Assembly (NCBI GenBank): GCA_013399115.1
Contig: VXAA01003146.1
Location: forward strand, 62,001 to 126,000
DNA from: Anseranas semipalmata
Lineage: Eukaryota; Chordata; Aves; Anseriformes; Anseranatidae
Length of the DNA stretch: 64,000 nt
Reading direction: 5' to 3'
Shown: piece by piece, positions 10,510-23,003 of the stretch
Layout: each line of letters starts with the position of its first letter
Numbering within the stretch: position 1 is the first letter of the stretch
The notes under the pieces: model-generated
Database searches by the model: none
What the model was told of the DNA's origin: nothing
Seen by the model: the letters and a program-made list of their open reading frames with translations, nothing else
Program-made: the position numbers and the translations under genes

Positions 10510-13500
10510 CTTCATTACACTGCCAGAAAGGTGAAAAGAGGTCCTTGTATCAGTCCCAAGCTATTTTATTTGTAAATTATTCTGGCTACAGTAGTGGTGC
10601 TCTAACAGCAAGCAGTGTACTGTTAGAATAGGCTCTTACTGCCTGGATGGGTTTTCTTTTTTCTTTTTTTTTTCCCCTACTTGTTGACTTTTTTGGTGTT
10701 AAAAGAGGACTTTGGTTTTAGCACAGATATTTCAAGGAGGGAGTGGGATGGAAAAATCCTTTGCACATGCAGGCGCTTCTGATCCCTATCTGGGGATCCC
10801 TGCTCTAAAATGGTCCACACTGTTATTACTGACTGTGTTACCATAGTGATGTGAACTCTGTTTGATATGAACGTTCTTCCCTACAATTACTACAGCTGAT
10901 GAGCACAGTAATTATCATAGCTTCCTAAGGTGCACTTAAAATAGCAAGAGGAAGGGAATGCATTCTTGGAATATATAGTACACTCTTTGCAGGCTGTCCT
11001 GAAAAATCTCTCTCAGTGGGAAAGTTCAGCTTGTCTTCTGTGGTTACAGATGAGATATTTAAAATTTTTCAGGATAAAGGTTATACTGGGACAAGATAGA
11101 ACAATAAGCGTAGGAGATATCCAGTTACTGTAAAACAGAATGATTTATATTATTGTTGCTTAAATCATATTAATGTTACTAGTTCTACATTCACCCAGAC
11201 GTGACAGAATAGACCCAGGAGCAACAAAAACTAGTCTCACACAATGGAATGACTTAACTAGGAGTGCTTTAATATCACAAAAATTTGTACTTATATTACA
11301 CCAATGGCCAACCATATGTTACTTTGCAAGTGAGGAGCTGCTAAAATAGATAGAATTCAGGCATTTTTTTTTTTTCACAGGAGAAAGGAAAAAAGCAAGC
11401 AAAAAATCTTCTCCAAGAAACTCCAAAAGCCTTTGTATACCAGTGTTCTTTATACCAGTGGACAGTATGTTTCCAGGATCTTAAAGGTTCATAAAACCTC
11501 TTGGACTAATTATTTACAGCTAATAATTTTCTTCTTTGTATATATACTTAAAGAAATTTTCAAACTGTGATAATGTCTGATTCACTGAAAAGGAGATTTA
11601 AGACATACTTTGTTGTATCTAGCCTGATTTTTTTCATATTTGAAGTGATGATGAGTTCTAATAGGAGATGCTGCACTGCTAGGGATCTGCTTATCCTATC
11701 TGAATCTATGAAATAGGTTACAACCCATGTGCGACATATGCGACAACACCACAAGTTTTCCCTCTGATAGGTGAGCAGTCATCAACAGATTTAGCAGGAA
11801 GACCAGCTATAAATGAAAAGCAGGATATTGAAGAAGGCATCAGCTGGACACATCAAGGATTTGGCTTTGGAAATGGCAACAGTTTATTAATTCAACAGAT
11901 AAGCAGATTTAACTGGTAGGTTAGTAGTCAACTCATAGTTGAAGAAAACAGCTGAGTAGAAGTGACACATTGGGAATTGCTTGGGAAAATAAAGTGAGAA
12001 ATCTGAGCTAATGATTTGGCTACCCACAGTTAAACGTGCCTTACTTCAGATGTCTTCCCATCCGGACAGATCAAATTTCAGAAGCTAGTCTCCAGTATCT
12101 TGTATTTTGTGGGAATGCTAATAGTTTTTAAATGATTATTGGAACATCTTCATTAACAGAATTTAAAAACTCACCATTTGCTGTTTTTCCATTCCATAAT
12201 TGATACAGTAGTGCATAAGATATTCACAGAACTCTTTAGTCATAAAAGTATGGTTAAAGGGATTATAAAGAGGTGTTGAGATACCAGGGGTACTGACATA
12301 TCAGTCACAATACTCCATGAAAGAGTATTGAGTTAACTGTTATTTCTCTCAGTGCAAAATGCTGGATGAGAAAACATAGAGGCAACCCTTAATTCAAAGG
12401 CAAGATCAAAATCTATGCCTGATGCCTTCTTGAATAACCTGCTCTGCTTTGTCTGTACTTGCATTTAAGACAGAAGTAATGATCTCAAAATAGATGTAAT
12501 AATGTAAAAATATAATTTTAGGGCAGAAACAAGCAGAAGGTTCATGATGCCTATATTTTGTTCTTTACCTCTATCCTAAAATCATGTTTTCTGTGCTCAG
12601 AGGTAGTGACACAAAGCTAAAGCAAGTACTATTTCCAGTTATGGCTGACTGTACATGACTTTCAACGTGTTTCATTTTCTTTTAGGATTCATTCAATGTG
12701 TAAAAAAATGGTAGTAAGTGGTGTAATAAGACAAAAAACATGAAGTGGTGACAGAGTACATTAAAGAACACTTACTCTCCTTTACACCCATTTTTAATCA
12801 CTATGAAAAGGGCAAACATTTAAAAAAGGTAGTATAGGTAAGGGACTTCATCCAAACTAATACGAAAGGGAACTGTGTGCTTTGTGTTTTGGGGGCTGGT
12901 TGAATGCCATGGTATCTAGAACTCTGTTGCACTGTAGACCAAAGCAGTTATCTTTTCCACCCCACTCTAAGCACGTATAAGTAGGTCAGCAGTGGATAGT
13001 GGTTGTCTGCTCAGGGAATAAAAGAGCAGGAATCTCAGATTTCAGGAAGTTTTATGGAATTGCTGCTGACAAAACAATTCTTGTTCCCTCACTTGTACTA
13101 TACTCTCAGGAAGTATAATTAGAAATACAATTAGAAAATGTATTAGATTTATAACTTTGCAATTTGTTTCTAGATTTTAATAGACATAATCAGTCATTAA
13201 ATACTTCCATTCAGTGTGACAGGCAAACCATTCTAACAACACAACTTCCATAGGATTCTGGTATCTTTTAAAATATCCTAATGTATACATAATCTTGTCA
13301 CATGTTACAGCACAGACATCATTCTCTGGATATTGCTTTGAACTGCTTTTTCTCTGCTCTTTTTGACAGCTCTTTGAGTTGATATCTGTATTATTAGAGA
13401 GACCTTCTGTAGTATGCTGTTGATTGTTCATCTCACTTACTAAAAGGACTTCAATAATTTACACAGCTGAGTCACTCTTTTCCATTTGCATGGTATATCT

Positions 13501-13735
13501 TTGGGGATTTGGGATATCCTATATCCTTGTGGATTCACTGTCTCAGGAATTGCTTTTTCATGCAGAATGTAGAATTCTAGTGAAATTTTCTGACTTATTA
13601 ATGTGATTATATGTGAGATTTTTCCTGCTTCTTTCTTAATTTCCCAGTTTTGATTTTCCACTTCCAAAAAAATGTCATCATGGGCTTTTATATTTGGTAT
13701 GGCTGAGCTGTGTAAAAAGGACTTTCCAATAAGAT

Positions 13736-13737
<2 letters not shown>
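10510..13737. other. AT-rich non-coding DNA, no feature recognised
   Basis: Nothing beyond short homopolymers (for example 11365-11375) and chance frames was seen. Confidence 0.55.

Positions 13738-13773
<36 letters not shown>
13738..13773. repeat. (AT)n microsatellite
   Basis: About 17 uninterrupted AT units. The tyrosine-isoleucine runs in the minus-strand frames across it are translations of the repeat. Confidence 0.97.
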
Positions 13774-13775
<2 letters not shown>

Positions 13776-15922
13776 TGCTTGTTTTAACATTCTCAGAGTT
13801 TTCTAAGATCAAGATCCTTTCATAGCCAGTACTGGAAAAGTTAGTCTGTGTGTGAAGACTTTTATGTGTGCTGTGAGGTGGAAGCACAGCACTCAGGACC
13901 TAAAAAAGAGTTATGACAGTCATGGAGTTTTCTATTTGACTGCTGAACCAGGTGTCCATGGTTCTATGTACTGTACGCCTCATCTGACCTTATCTTCTAT
14001 GATACTTTTTCATGAGATTCCTGTGATGAACTGGACTCAGTGAAATCTTTAGAAAGAGCAGACAATAGTGGTCTAACATCGCCCAGTATCTTGTCACTGA
14101 CAGTGGCTAAAGTAAATGTAATCTTTGTAGGATTCAGCAGGCCTGCTGCCTGTATTACAGTGGAAGATTGTCCTCACTATAAGTTCATCTGTCAAACTCC
14201 TTTACCTTTCATACAGCCTCTATCTCCTCCTTTTCAGCTCCACTGTTCAGAGAATTCCAACAGTTTAAACATTTATTCATTTGAACCTATACCACACAAT
14301 GGAGCCAAAAAAAAAAGACATCCACCAGCATCTCTCAAGCTCATTAAGTTATTTTTCCCTAGCTTGCCTGGCATAGGTTTCAGAAACCTGATAAATAAGT
14401 ATACTAATGTCCATTTAATTACAACATACATTCACCATATTCTTCTAACTGTTCCTCCAAAATACATATTTTTAAATTCCTAGGTAAAGCACATATTACA
14501 ATATAAATTTCCTATCTTTAGTTTGAGAAAAGTTTGAAAACACACAGTTGAAAACCATAGTTTGGTTTTGAACTCCATAGCACAACCAAATCTCTTCTAG
14601 GAGTTGGTTAGGCTGATATGATAAGAAGGGTTGGGGAATACAAGGGCTAAGGAATACCCAGACATTGCATAACAAGTGAATAGTATTGATGATCTGGCCC
14701 GTGGAAAGGGCTCTTTCTTCTCACAAGCATTGTCTGGCAGGGATGCCAGAACTCCTGGTTTTCAGTCAGGGCAAAACTGAAAGTTTGTGGTTTATAAAGA
14801 AGTCTTTGAACATTGTATGCAAATGTCTCAACCATGCTCGAACCAGAGGGGATATAGGAGGGCTGTGCTGAACCCCAGATCTGCTTACATCTCACCACAG
14901 TTATTCGTTGCTGCTGATCTCACAGTGTTCCATCAGCATCCCAAGTTATCAAAAGTCAGCATATGCTTTTTCCTAACTTCTGCCATGCATGTGACTGTAT
15001 GCAACGTGTTTAAAAAAACTTAAGATAATGTTGAATGATTCTCTGCCTGATTATTTCAAATGAGCTGCAGTTGTATCAATGGCTGAAGGTGTAAGTTATA
15101 ATAAGAAGCACCCATAAATGGATTCATTAAGTGAATGTAGATTCTTGTTTCTCTTGTGTTTCAGTGCATGAATAATTCAGACCAAGTGTAATATCATAAT
15201 CTGAACCACGTAAGGTATGTATGAGATAGCATATGACTGCTACATATGGTTAGGAGAGGGGATCTATGTTAATATGCAGCTAAAGAAATTCTTACTCCAT
15301 CAAGGACAAGTGCATAATTTATTGTTGCTTAGGGTCATTTTTAACATGTGTCACTTATTCTTGCAATTATTCCTTAGGAAAATATGTGTAAATTACTAAC
15401 TTTAAGCAGTTTTCCTTTTTTTTTTCCCTTCACATTCATCAGCTCTTTTGTGCTACATTATTACCTGAATGAGTGAAAATTTCCAGGTATGGCCCCAAGC
15501 AAAGTGCTGTTAGTTTAGAAATTAAAGGAAGAAGAACTTCAGCAAGTGCTGAACATGCTCACTGAACGATGTGCAATGGGACATTCACTACCCTGAAAGG
15601 AATAATGAAGACAAAATGCTGAGTAACATGGGCTTCAGCCTTTCTCTCAGGCATTAGCAGGGTTAATGGTGAACTTCTAGAGTACTCCACTTGCCCCTTA
15701 CCCAACTCCCAACTTCTGCACACTGATACTTAAGTTCAAAAATAGAAAATTTCGCTGCCTGTTACAAATGGAAAAAAATTGTTGTTGGTGGTTTTATTTT
15801 TGTTTTTTAAAAGACAAACTTTAAAATGCAGGTTAAACCCCAATAAGCATGAATGGAGTAAGCATCAAAGGATGTCTATGCTCTTAATTTTACATGTAAT
15901 TTAATAATAAAAAACTTTTCTG
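13774..15922. other. Non-coding stretch with one longer chance frame
   Basis: A 147-residue open frame at 14040-14483 (+) has no recognisable motif, no signal peptide or domain pattern, and AT-rich composition like its surroundings. I treat it as chance. No repeat family was seen. Confidence 0.5.
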
Positions 15923-15971
15923 TCCTCCCTCCCTTCCTTTCTCCTTCCCTCCCTCCCTCCCTCCTTCTCCC
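15923..15971. repeat. (CCCT/CCTT)n polypyrimidine tract
   Basis: A nearly pure C/T tract on the plus strand, with CCCT and CCTT units. Confidence 0.93.
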
Positions 15972-18436
15972 CTGCACCTTGGAATATATTTATGGTTGTC
16001 TAGAATTTCTAAAAAAATATATGATACTTTCTAAAGAAAGTAAGTGACCTTGCTAAGGAGCACAAAATACCTTAACAAATGGTAAAACTAAGGTTCAGTG
16101 CTATGAACTGTTTTTGGTACTGACTAATTTAGAGTGCCTGATCTGATATTAGATCCTTTGATTAATGGTAATTTTTTTGAAAATGGATGAAGAGTTGTGG
16201 AAAAGAATACAGCTATGGTGACAGGAGCCATCTGAAAGTTTACTGAGGTCAGTAAGAATTATGATAATAAAGGAAAGTTACTACTAGTTGCAAAGTTAAG
16301 GTTAAGAAATGGATTGCAGTCAAAAACTTGTTCAAGACAATAGAAGTGCTTTCACTGGCTGCAAGCATATGCTGTTCAGGCCTGTGGAGAGTCAAATACT
16401 TACCCAAACTGATACTTCTTGCTCTCTTGTAGTACACCAAAGCTTTAGTGTTCTCCACTTTTAAAAGTCGGAAGCATTCAGGTTACAATGCAGAAAAAAG
16501 TTTGGGAACACAAAATGTAAATATGAATGGGAATTTGTCCAAGTGAGGAAGAACACTCTGTTTCATTCGTGTCACTTGTCATTTATAATGACTATGTTTA
16601 CCTGAGAAGAAGATGACTTCTAGTATTTATTGTATTTTGAGAACCAAACCCATACAAGACTTTCATTAATACTTGGAAACTTCACTGTTGAGCAATGTTA
16701 GTACACTCTTGGCTTTTGTGCAGTCATTGTGTCCTGTAGACAAATATTAAAGATGATTTTTTTTATTACTTTTGACAACAAGAAAGCCACAGTTTCCTGA
16801 TTTCAACATGATTTTAGCTGAAGCGCTTGCACCTTTCTTAAGTTAGATATTGGCTTAATTGAAGTAAATGTGCTTTTTCAGAAGAGAGGGAAACTATACA
16901 AATAAATTAAACAAATAGAAAATATTTATGAAAAAGAGCTTCTGTATTCTTCCTTTCTAGTTTGGCCAGAGAACGAGGAAATAAACCATCTCTTATTCCT
17001 TAAAGAAAAAAGATGACTCTTGAATATAGTTAGCATAATTCACCAGAAGAAATAATTAAATAAAAAAGCTTTGAGGGACCACCATTTCTATACAGTAGTT
17101 ACATCCACTAGGTAACCAGTCCTTAGGTTGACCTGTTGAAAAAAACAAGGAAAACAGTGGGGAATTTTGTGGTCTTCTTGTTTTTTCCTCTTTTCTCTTT
17201 CTTATTAGCCTAAAATATTTGATAGAGAAGTTTACATTGTCTGTTAGATATTTTTTTTTTTTGCACTTGTTACCTGGAAAATATCAAAAATGCTGTATTT
17301 TAATTTCCTATTTTGTTTAATGGTTCCTTGGAGGACCTTGTGATGTTCATGAGCTCTTAAAAACCCAGTTTTCAAAAAAGGTTGTAAACATGCTTACTTT
17401 ACAAAACACATTGCACTTTCTTGATTGCACATTCTACTCAACCGCATGAATATTACATGTTTGTAGTTTGGGATCTGAGGTCTTAACCAAATGTTAAAGG
17501 AGTTTAATCTATAATAATGACTTTTGCTTCAATATTGTGTCAGATTTTTGCATTAAATAAATATTAAAAATAACAAAGTACAACAGGTTAAAACTGTCTG
17601 AATAAAAAATTGCTTTTCTTTCCTGTCTGTTTTTAATTGCTTTGTATTTAAAATAGAATGAAATGCCAGGTCTCTTCTCTAGAGTTTTTCAGGAAAAAAG
17701 ATGTGTAGAATTTCTATCTCAAAAAATGAATATGAAAAAAATTGTGTGTGCAGGGTGCAAGCTGACTTTACATAGTCTAAAAATTAAAAGAGGATATGAG
17801 CCCAGCTTTTATTGCAATTTCTAGATTTTGTTAATATTCTAAACTCAGAGGTAAAGCAAAATAAAATGGAAAGTATTAGTGAGTTCAGTCAGACCAGTTC
17901 CCTGATCCAACTGAAAACTACCACTACCACCAACACCACAACAACAAAGAGGGAAAAAGAAGGTGTTAGTCATTTCAGTACCACAAAACTGAGCAGCTCC
18001 TAGATCCAGTGCAAGGATAGGAGCAGAGGGCAAATCTCTTCATTTTGATTGCAGGTTGTTGTTCACAGTTAGATCAGATTAACCAGGCTGTGAAAATGTT
18101 CCTTCATTTAGACAGTCCAGCTCCCCCACAGAGGAGTATATGTCTCCATTGAGGGATGCTGGCAAAACTAGCTTCAGTAGACTAATGTCGTCTTGTAAAC
18201 ACCCTGCTACTTAAATGCAGTAAAATATGGACATATGCATAATCGTTCACATGGAAGACCTGCATGTCTGCATACAGCAATACATTTAATTGCCTTTGAG
18301 AATGCAAAAGCCCAAACAAGGATCTGTCATTGGTGCTTAGGAGAATCTATCTTAATCAAACTCAGATGAATAGATACTCTCTCAGGAAAGACAACCAAAA
18401 ATTCTGGCTAGTATCCTGGAGCATTCTTCTTGGCTT
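15972..18436. other. AT-rich non-coding DNA, no feature recognised
   Basis: Short A/T runs and an ACC/AAC-rich patch near 17920-17947 are the only structure. No gene or repeat family was recognised. Confidence 0.55.
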
Positions 18437-18442
18437 NNNNNN
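18437..18442. other. Assembly gap (6 N) beside a T run
   Basis: Six Ns lie directly before a T-rich tract (18443-18471). Frames crossing it are unreliable. Confidence 0.97.
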
Positions 18443-18710
18443 TTTTTGGTTTTTTTTTTTTTTTTTTTTTTCACCACCATCAGGGGCTGCCTCTGATCTC
18501 CCGAGGAGAGAAGAAAAATGTGCAGTGAGAAGTTTAGTGGATCCAGATGCTGAAACAGGAGAGATCCAGATGTATGTGTATGTGGAGGAAAGACTGATAA
18601 AGACTGAATGAAGCTGTGAAATGGGTAGTGAGAAGAGAGGAGAAACTGGTCAGACATGCAGAAGAGAAGAGGAATAAGAAAAAGGAAGAGACAAGTACAA
18701 TGTGAAAGAG

Positions 18711-18759
18711 GAAAATAAAATAAAATAAAATAAAATAAAATAAAATAAAATAAAATAAA
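18711..18759. repeat. (AAAAT)n microsatellite
   Basis: About nine AAAAT units. The minus-strand FILFY-type frames across it are translations of the repeat. Confidence 0.96.
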
Positions 18760-18777
18760 GCCAAAGCAAAAGAAGCC

Positions 18778-18862
18778 ATATATATTCATATATATATAAA
18801 TGTACACATAAATAACTGAATATATAGTAAATAGATACATACATATATATATATATCATATA
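18778..18862. repeat. AT-rich TATA/TACA low-complexity tract
   Basis: Interrupted TA, CATA and TACA words follow the pentamer repeat closely and form one low-complexity patch with it. Confidence 0.85.
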
Positions 18863-20707
18863 GAGAGGAAAAAGAGAAAGAAGACAAAAAATAATCCAGA
18901 TCAATGGTTTCTCTTAATTACATTGTTTTCATGTGAAACTCATTCTTGGAAGCCAAGCTTATCTAACCAAAATAGTCTATTGTTTCCCACATAGTTGCCC
19001 TGACGTCTTTTGAATTACCCAAATTCACTGCTTTTTAGATATTTCATTCAATCAGAAATTTCTTTTGGCTTATCTGAAAATTCACATTTATTCACATCTA
19101 CTGTGTTCTCATCTAAGTTTTCAAACAAAAACCTAAAAATCTGAAGGTTATTTGGTTCCAAGCCTTCTATTCACAAACTGGTGATGGTTCGTTGTACATT
19201 CTCACTTCTCTGACAAATGGATCTGCTTGACATTATCAGGGAAAAGTATAGAACAGCTGCCCTCAGAAACTTCTGGAAATGCTTATTCCAGGCACAAAGC
19301 GTGCCCAGACACCTGCTTATTACTGGTGGCATTTAAGCATACTGCATAGAATAATTCAAGGTATTCAAAAAGAATTAAAGAGAGAAATTCATTTTATGCA
19401 GGCTTAGTGAAAAAGTCCTCAGAACTTATTGTTTAAAGTGATTAGTAAAGGCTATTAGACTGTTGCAGTTAAAGACTTTATCCTATTGATAAAGAGAAGA
19501 GGGCCTTAATACATCAAATTAAGTACGTTAAAGTGACATAAACAAGTCGTGTGACTGAACAGAGCTGGGTATCTGGAGCAATCCAGTTGGTGCTGGTGGT
19601 CTGGCTTCCACTCTGCATGTGCTTTTGGAATCCTTCATGCTCGCCCTGGTCTCTCTGGATTTGGGATGCCTATAGGAGCTTCTAGGGCCCAATGAGAGCC
19701 CCGACCTATTTCATTCTGGCTCATTTTCCTCCACAAGGAAGCCAGTTCTCACTCTTTCAGAGAATTCTGTGTCCCTCACACAAATTTCAATGAATGAGAG
19801 ACAATCAGGAAATTAAATTCCAGAGTGAATAACTGATCTTAACTAAAATGCAACCGTTGGTGCACGTTAGGTAGGTGTGAACTTATATTATTATTATAAA
19901 ACAGCTTGGTGAGAGTGTTTTTCTAATATAAACTCAGGTTCATGTGAGAGATGCAAAGATTACATTCTTGAAGAGAACATGGTGAGGGTTATTTTGTACA
20001 TAGGTATCAATTTCATGCAGGCTTTCATTTAAAGGCAGCTTCCAAGCTGTTGGAAGCTAAGACTTAGTTTGACTCCCAGCTCAGTAATGTTTTTATTTTG
20101 TGTGCTATAACTGGATTATGAGAAGCTGGAGACATGTGTAGCAAATTAATAACTCATAGTGAGTGATAGTATTCTGGGACTGGTGGAATTATTTTGGAGC
20201 ATTCCAGAATGTTTATTATAAATGTTTCATCTTTATGCTGAATTTTGGTCATTTTTGAAATAGTTTTCTGTTTTGGAGCTTTATAGCTAAAGCAGTATAA
20301 TCTTAACAAATTGGTTGAAAAGAGGTCCACATTAACTTTTTCATTTCATGTGGATTCATGTCCCCCAAGTTTTGCTTGAGCACTGAGTTCAAAGAAACCA
20401 AAAATTCAAAGTAAAGCTCCACCCATATCATTTAATTTTGTCTGGAAATCTTTTTTTCCCCTTTGAGTTATAACCAGAATAATAATAAGTAACAACTGGT
20501 TTCCACCAGTGAATGACCCGTTTCTGCTAACACTAGGGCGTTCTCTATCTGGCAAAGCTACAAATCTTGGTGACGGTTTTGGTAGACAAGGTTTAAATTT
20601 CAATCTTACTCTTCAAGATTGATATAAATCAATTTATTTTTCAGCTACAACCTGCATATAATTGAGTAGCCCTGATTTGATTTTTTTTCATTTTATTTTA
20701 TTTCATT
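18863..20707. other. Non-coding DNA, no feature recognised
   Basis: A modestly GC-richer pocket at about 19560-19770 has no recognisable family or open frame of note. The rest is AT-rich. Confidence 0.5.
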
Positions 20708-20746
20708 ATTTATCTATCTACCTATCTATCTATCTATTTATTTATT
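20708..20746. repeat. (TATC)n/(TTTA)n microsatellite
   Basis: Tetranucleotide units that abut the left edge of the first copy of the 344-bp duplication. Confidence 0.93.
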
Positions 20747-21090
20747 GTTATAGGAAGGATGATTTATTCATTTGTTTCTCCTCCAATATTTTTCTGCATT
20801 TCATCATCAGGTTAAGATTACTGAGTACTGCTTCTTTCACAGTCCACTGCCAAAGGAAATATTTACAAGTGTAACGGGGGGAAGAGAGACTCTATGACTG
20901 CTATAAATTTATTGCTGGCTACAAAATGCACAAATGTGTCACGATTCTTAGTGGTGCCATGTCTAATTTAGACCAAATGTAAACCTTTGTATAGACAGTG
21001 CTCTGACATCCCAGTAAAATCTGCAGAAAGCCTAGTTACTGGGATGGAAAGATATGATCTCATTCTAGGTTCTAAATGTTAGCACCAACT
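20747..21090. repeat. 344-bp direct duplication, copy 1
   Basis: Base for base identical, as read, to 21168-21511. It begins GTTATAGGAAGGATGATTTA and ends GTTAGCACCAACT. A single N at 21091 follows it directly. Perfect identity plus bounding Ns points to unmerged contig overlap or gap-fill error more than to a biological duplication. Confidence 0.97.
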
Positions 21091-21091
21091 N

Positions 21092-21166
21092 TAGAAATCT
21101 ATTTTTTGAGATTTTTTTAACTTATTTTCACTATTTAAGCTATTTTGTTTATTTGTTTATTTGTTT
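21092..21166. other. 75-bp spacer between two single Ns
   Basis: It ends in TTTG/TTTA units, much as the true left flank ends in TTTA/TATC units. It may be a second version of that flank placed in the wrong position. Confidence 0.6.
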
Positions 21167-21167
21167 N

Positions 21168-21511
21168 GTTATAGGAAGGATGATTTATTCATTTGTTTCT
21201 CCTCCAATATTTTTCTGCATTTCATCATCAGGTTAAGATTACTGAGTACTGCTTCTTTCACAGTCCACTGCCAAAGGAAATATTTACAAGTGTAACGGGG
21301 GGAAGAGAGACTCTATGACTGCTATAAATTTATTGCTGGCTACAAAATGCACAAATGTGTCACGATTCTTAGTGGTGCCATGTCTAATTTAGACCAAATG
21401 TAAACCTTTGTATAGACAGTGCTCTGACATCCCAGTAAAATCTGCAGAAAGCCTAGTTACTGGGATGGAAAGATATGATCTCATTCTAGGTTCTAAATGT
21501 TAGCACCAACT
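21168..21511. repeat. 344-bp direct duplication, copy 2
   Basis: Exact second copy at an offset of 421 bp, preceded by a single N at 21167. Unique sequence (TGCCAAAATTC) follows. Confidence 0.97.
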
Positions 21512-21682
21512 TGCCAAAATTCTTTGTGGTAGACAGAGTTAAAAGTCAGGCATCCCTCTAAGATAGTCTCATCCAGGCTGCATATCTTTTTTTCCTTTGG
21601 TTTCAAGAACATTTTCAACAAATTCATGCCATGTGGATATTTAACCTTCTAGGGACCTCTTATGCATTTCCTTGGGAAGTAA

Positions 21683-21706
21683 ATATTTTTATTTTTATTT
21701 TTATTN
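21683..21706. repeat. (ATTTTT)n tract ending in a single N
   Basis: Hexamer-like units end at an ambiguous base at 21706. This is the third isolated N within about 620 bp, so base-level quality here is poor. Confidence 0.9.
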
Positions 21707-22930
21707 GAAATTTTCTTATTTTGTGCATTTAGATTCTAATTAGTTAAAATCACTGATTCCTTTGATGCAATTTTCCAAGTTTCTAAGTAAATTTTACCTT
21801 TTCTATTTGTGTGAAATTCATTCACGTAATAAACCATTTCTCAGTTGCTTAGCAAGTTACCATCTCTAGAAAAGAGTCTTTAGTAAGTAGTAATTTAGTC
21901 AAGATAAACTTTGGTTCTATCTTAAGCTGGTATGAAATTTTAAAATTGTGAGAAGAAATGAACTTCTGAATTAATGTTATTACTTATTAATAAAAAAAAT
22001 TGAGTGTATGTATATATTAAGTAATAAAATATCATTAACAAAATAGAGAATGAACTCTTTGTTTCACATGTTGAGCTTTATGGACAGAGACTTCAAACAG
22101 TCTCTCTGTGTAGACTTAGAACCCAGTAAGACAACTTTCTTGCCATAGTAGGCCTCCTAAACTCCAGTGGAGGCTTCTGAAGACCATATGACAATATTTT
22201 TCTTCACGACAGGATGTGCCATGTATTGGTACATCCGGACTTGCTTTAACATACATATATGTACACATATTTTTGTGAAGGCAGTAATTGTCTTTGACCT
22301 GGTTGTGCCCAAACTGTTTCTGGAAAAGGAATAGCCAGAGGCAGTTTGTTTTTACTAGAACAGTATTGGGAATTTGTTCCTGATCACTTTCTTTCTCAAC
22401 AGCTCTTCAGTCACTGAAAAGAAGGTGGCAATATGCCAAATTCACTATTCTGAAGATAGCAGCTTCTTTTGGTCACCATCTTTCTTCATTTCATTGATCC
22501 ATGTGGTTGTTTGGTTCCATTGCAGCCCCAAAACACCACACGAAAGCAACATTTGAAATTCAGTTGTGTTGCAACACACCTGTTTTCCCAGGAAAACTGT
22601 ATTCAAAATCAAACTGTCAGAGTGAGAATACATCATCTGCAGCTTGCTCCTGGCTGATGGACCATCAGGAAAGAGAATAGATAAATGGAGGCACTGGAGT
22701 TGAAATGCATTGTCATAGTCAGAGGCAGGTTGTGTACCCCTGCATGTCTTTGTAGTGAACAAAAAGCTCTGATATCTATGCTGGTTTTAATTTAGTTAGT
22801 AAAAAATAAATAAACAATAAAAAAACCTACAACATTCAGTGGGAGTGAATATAGATGTCTTCTTATGGACCTTGGCAGTTATACATAGACTATTCTGAAT
22901 CTAATGTGGTCTCATCTTTATTGTTATTGT
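21707..22930. other. AT-rich non-coding DNA, no feature recognised
   Basis: Chance frames only. Overlapping open frames on both strands at 22445-22762 share no known motif. Confidence 0.55.
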
Positions 22931-22965
22931 TATCTGTACTAGCCATTTTAAAGCTAGTACAGATA
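22931..22965. repeat. Perfect 13-bp hairpin with 9-nt loop
   Basis: TATCTGTACTAGC (22931-22943) is the exact reverse complement of GCTAGTACAGATA (22953-22965), with CATTTTAAA between. The stem is too short for a typical microRNA precursor unless extended. A T run does not follow, so it is not an obvious terminator of RNA polymerase III. Its role is unknown. Confidence 0.85.
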
Positions 22966-22967
22966 CT

Positions 22968-23003
22968 AGACTTATAGACTATAAGACTCTTAGACTATAG
23001 ACT
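22968..23003. repeat. 8-bp tandem repeat (AGACTNNN)
   Basis: AGACT recurs at 22968, 22976, 22984, 22992 and 22999, a period of 8 bp (the last step is 7). The third bases vary (TAT, ATA, CTT, ATA). The segment also contains a 15-nt palindrome, CTTATAGACTATAAG (22971-22985). Confidence 0.85.

Noticed and set aside
14040..14483. 147-residue open frame as a possible gene
   Set aside because: AT-rich codon use like the flanks, no motif, no homologue I recognise and no splice or promoter context.
18382..18840. 152-residue minus-strand frame with hydrophobic repeats, like a membrane protein
   Set aside because: It crosses a gap, a T run and the AAAAT microsatellite. The hydrophobic repeats are translations of simple sequence.
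22931..22965. Hairpin as a microRNA precursor
   Set aside because: A 13-bp stem with a 9-nt loop is too short, and pairing does not extend outward (T at 22930 against C at 22966).
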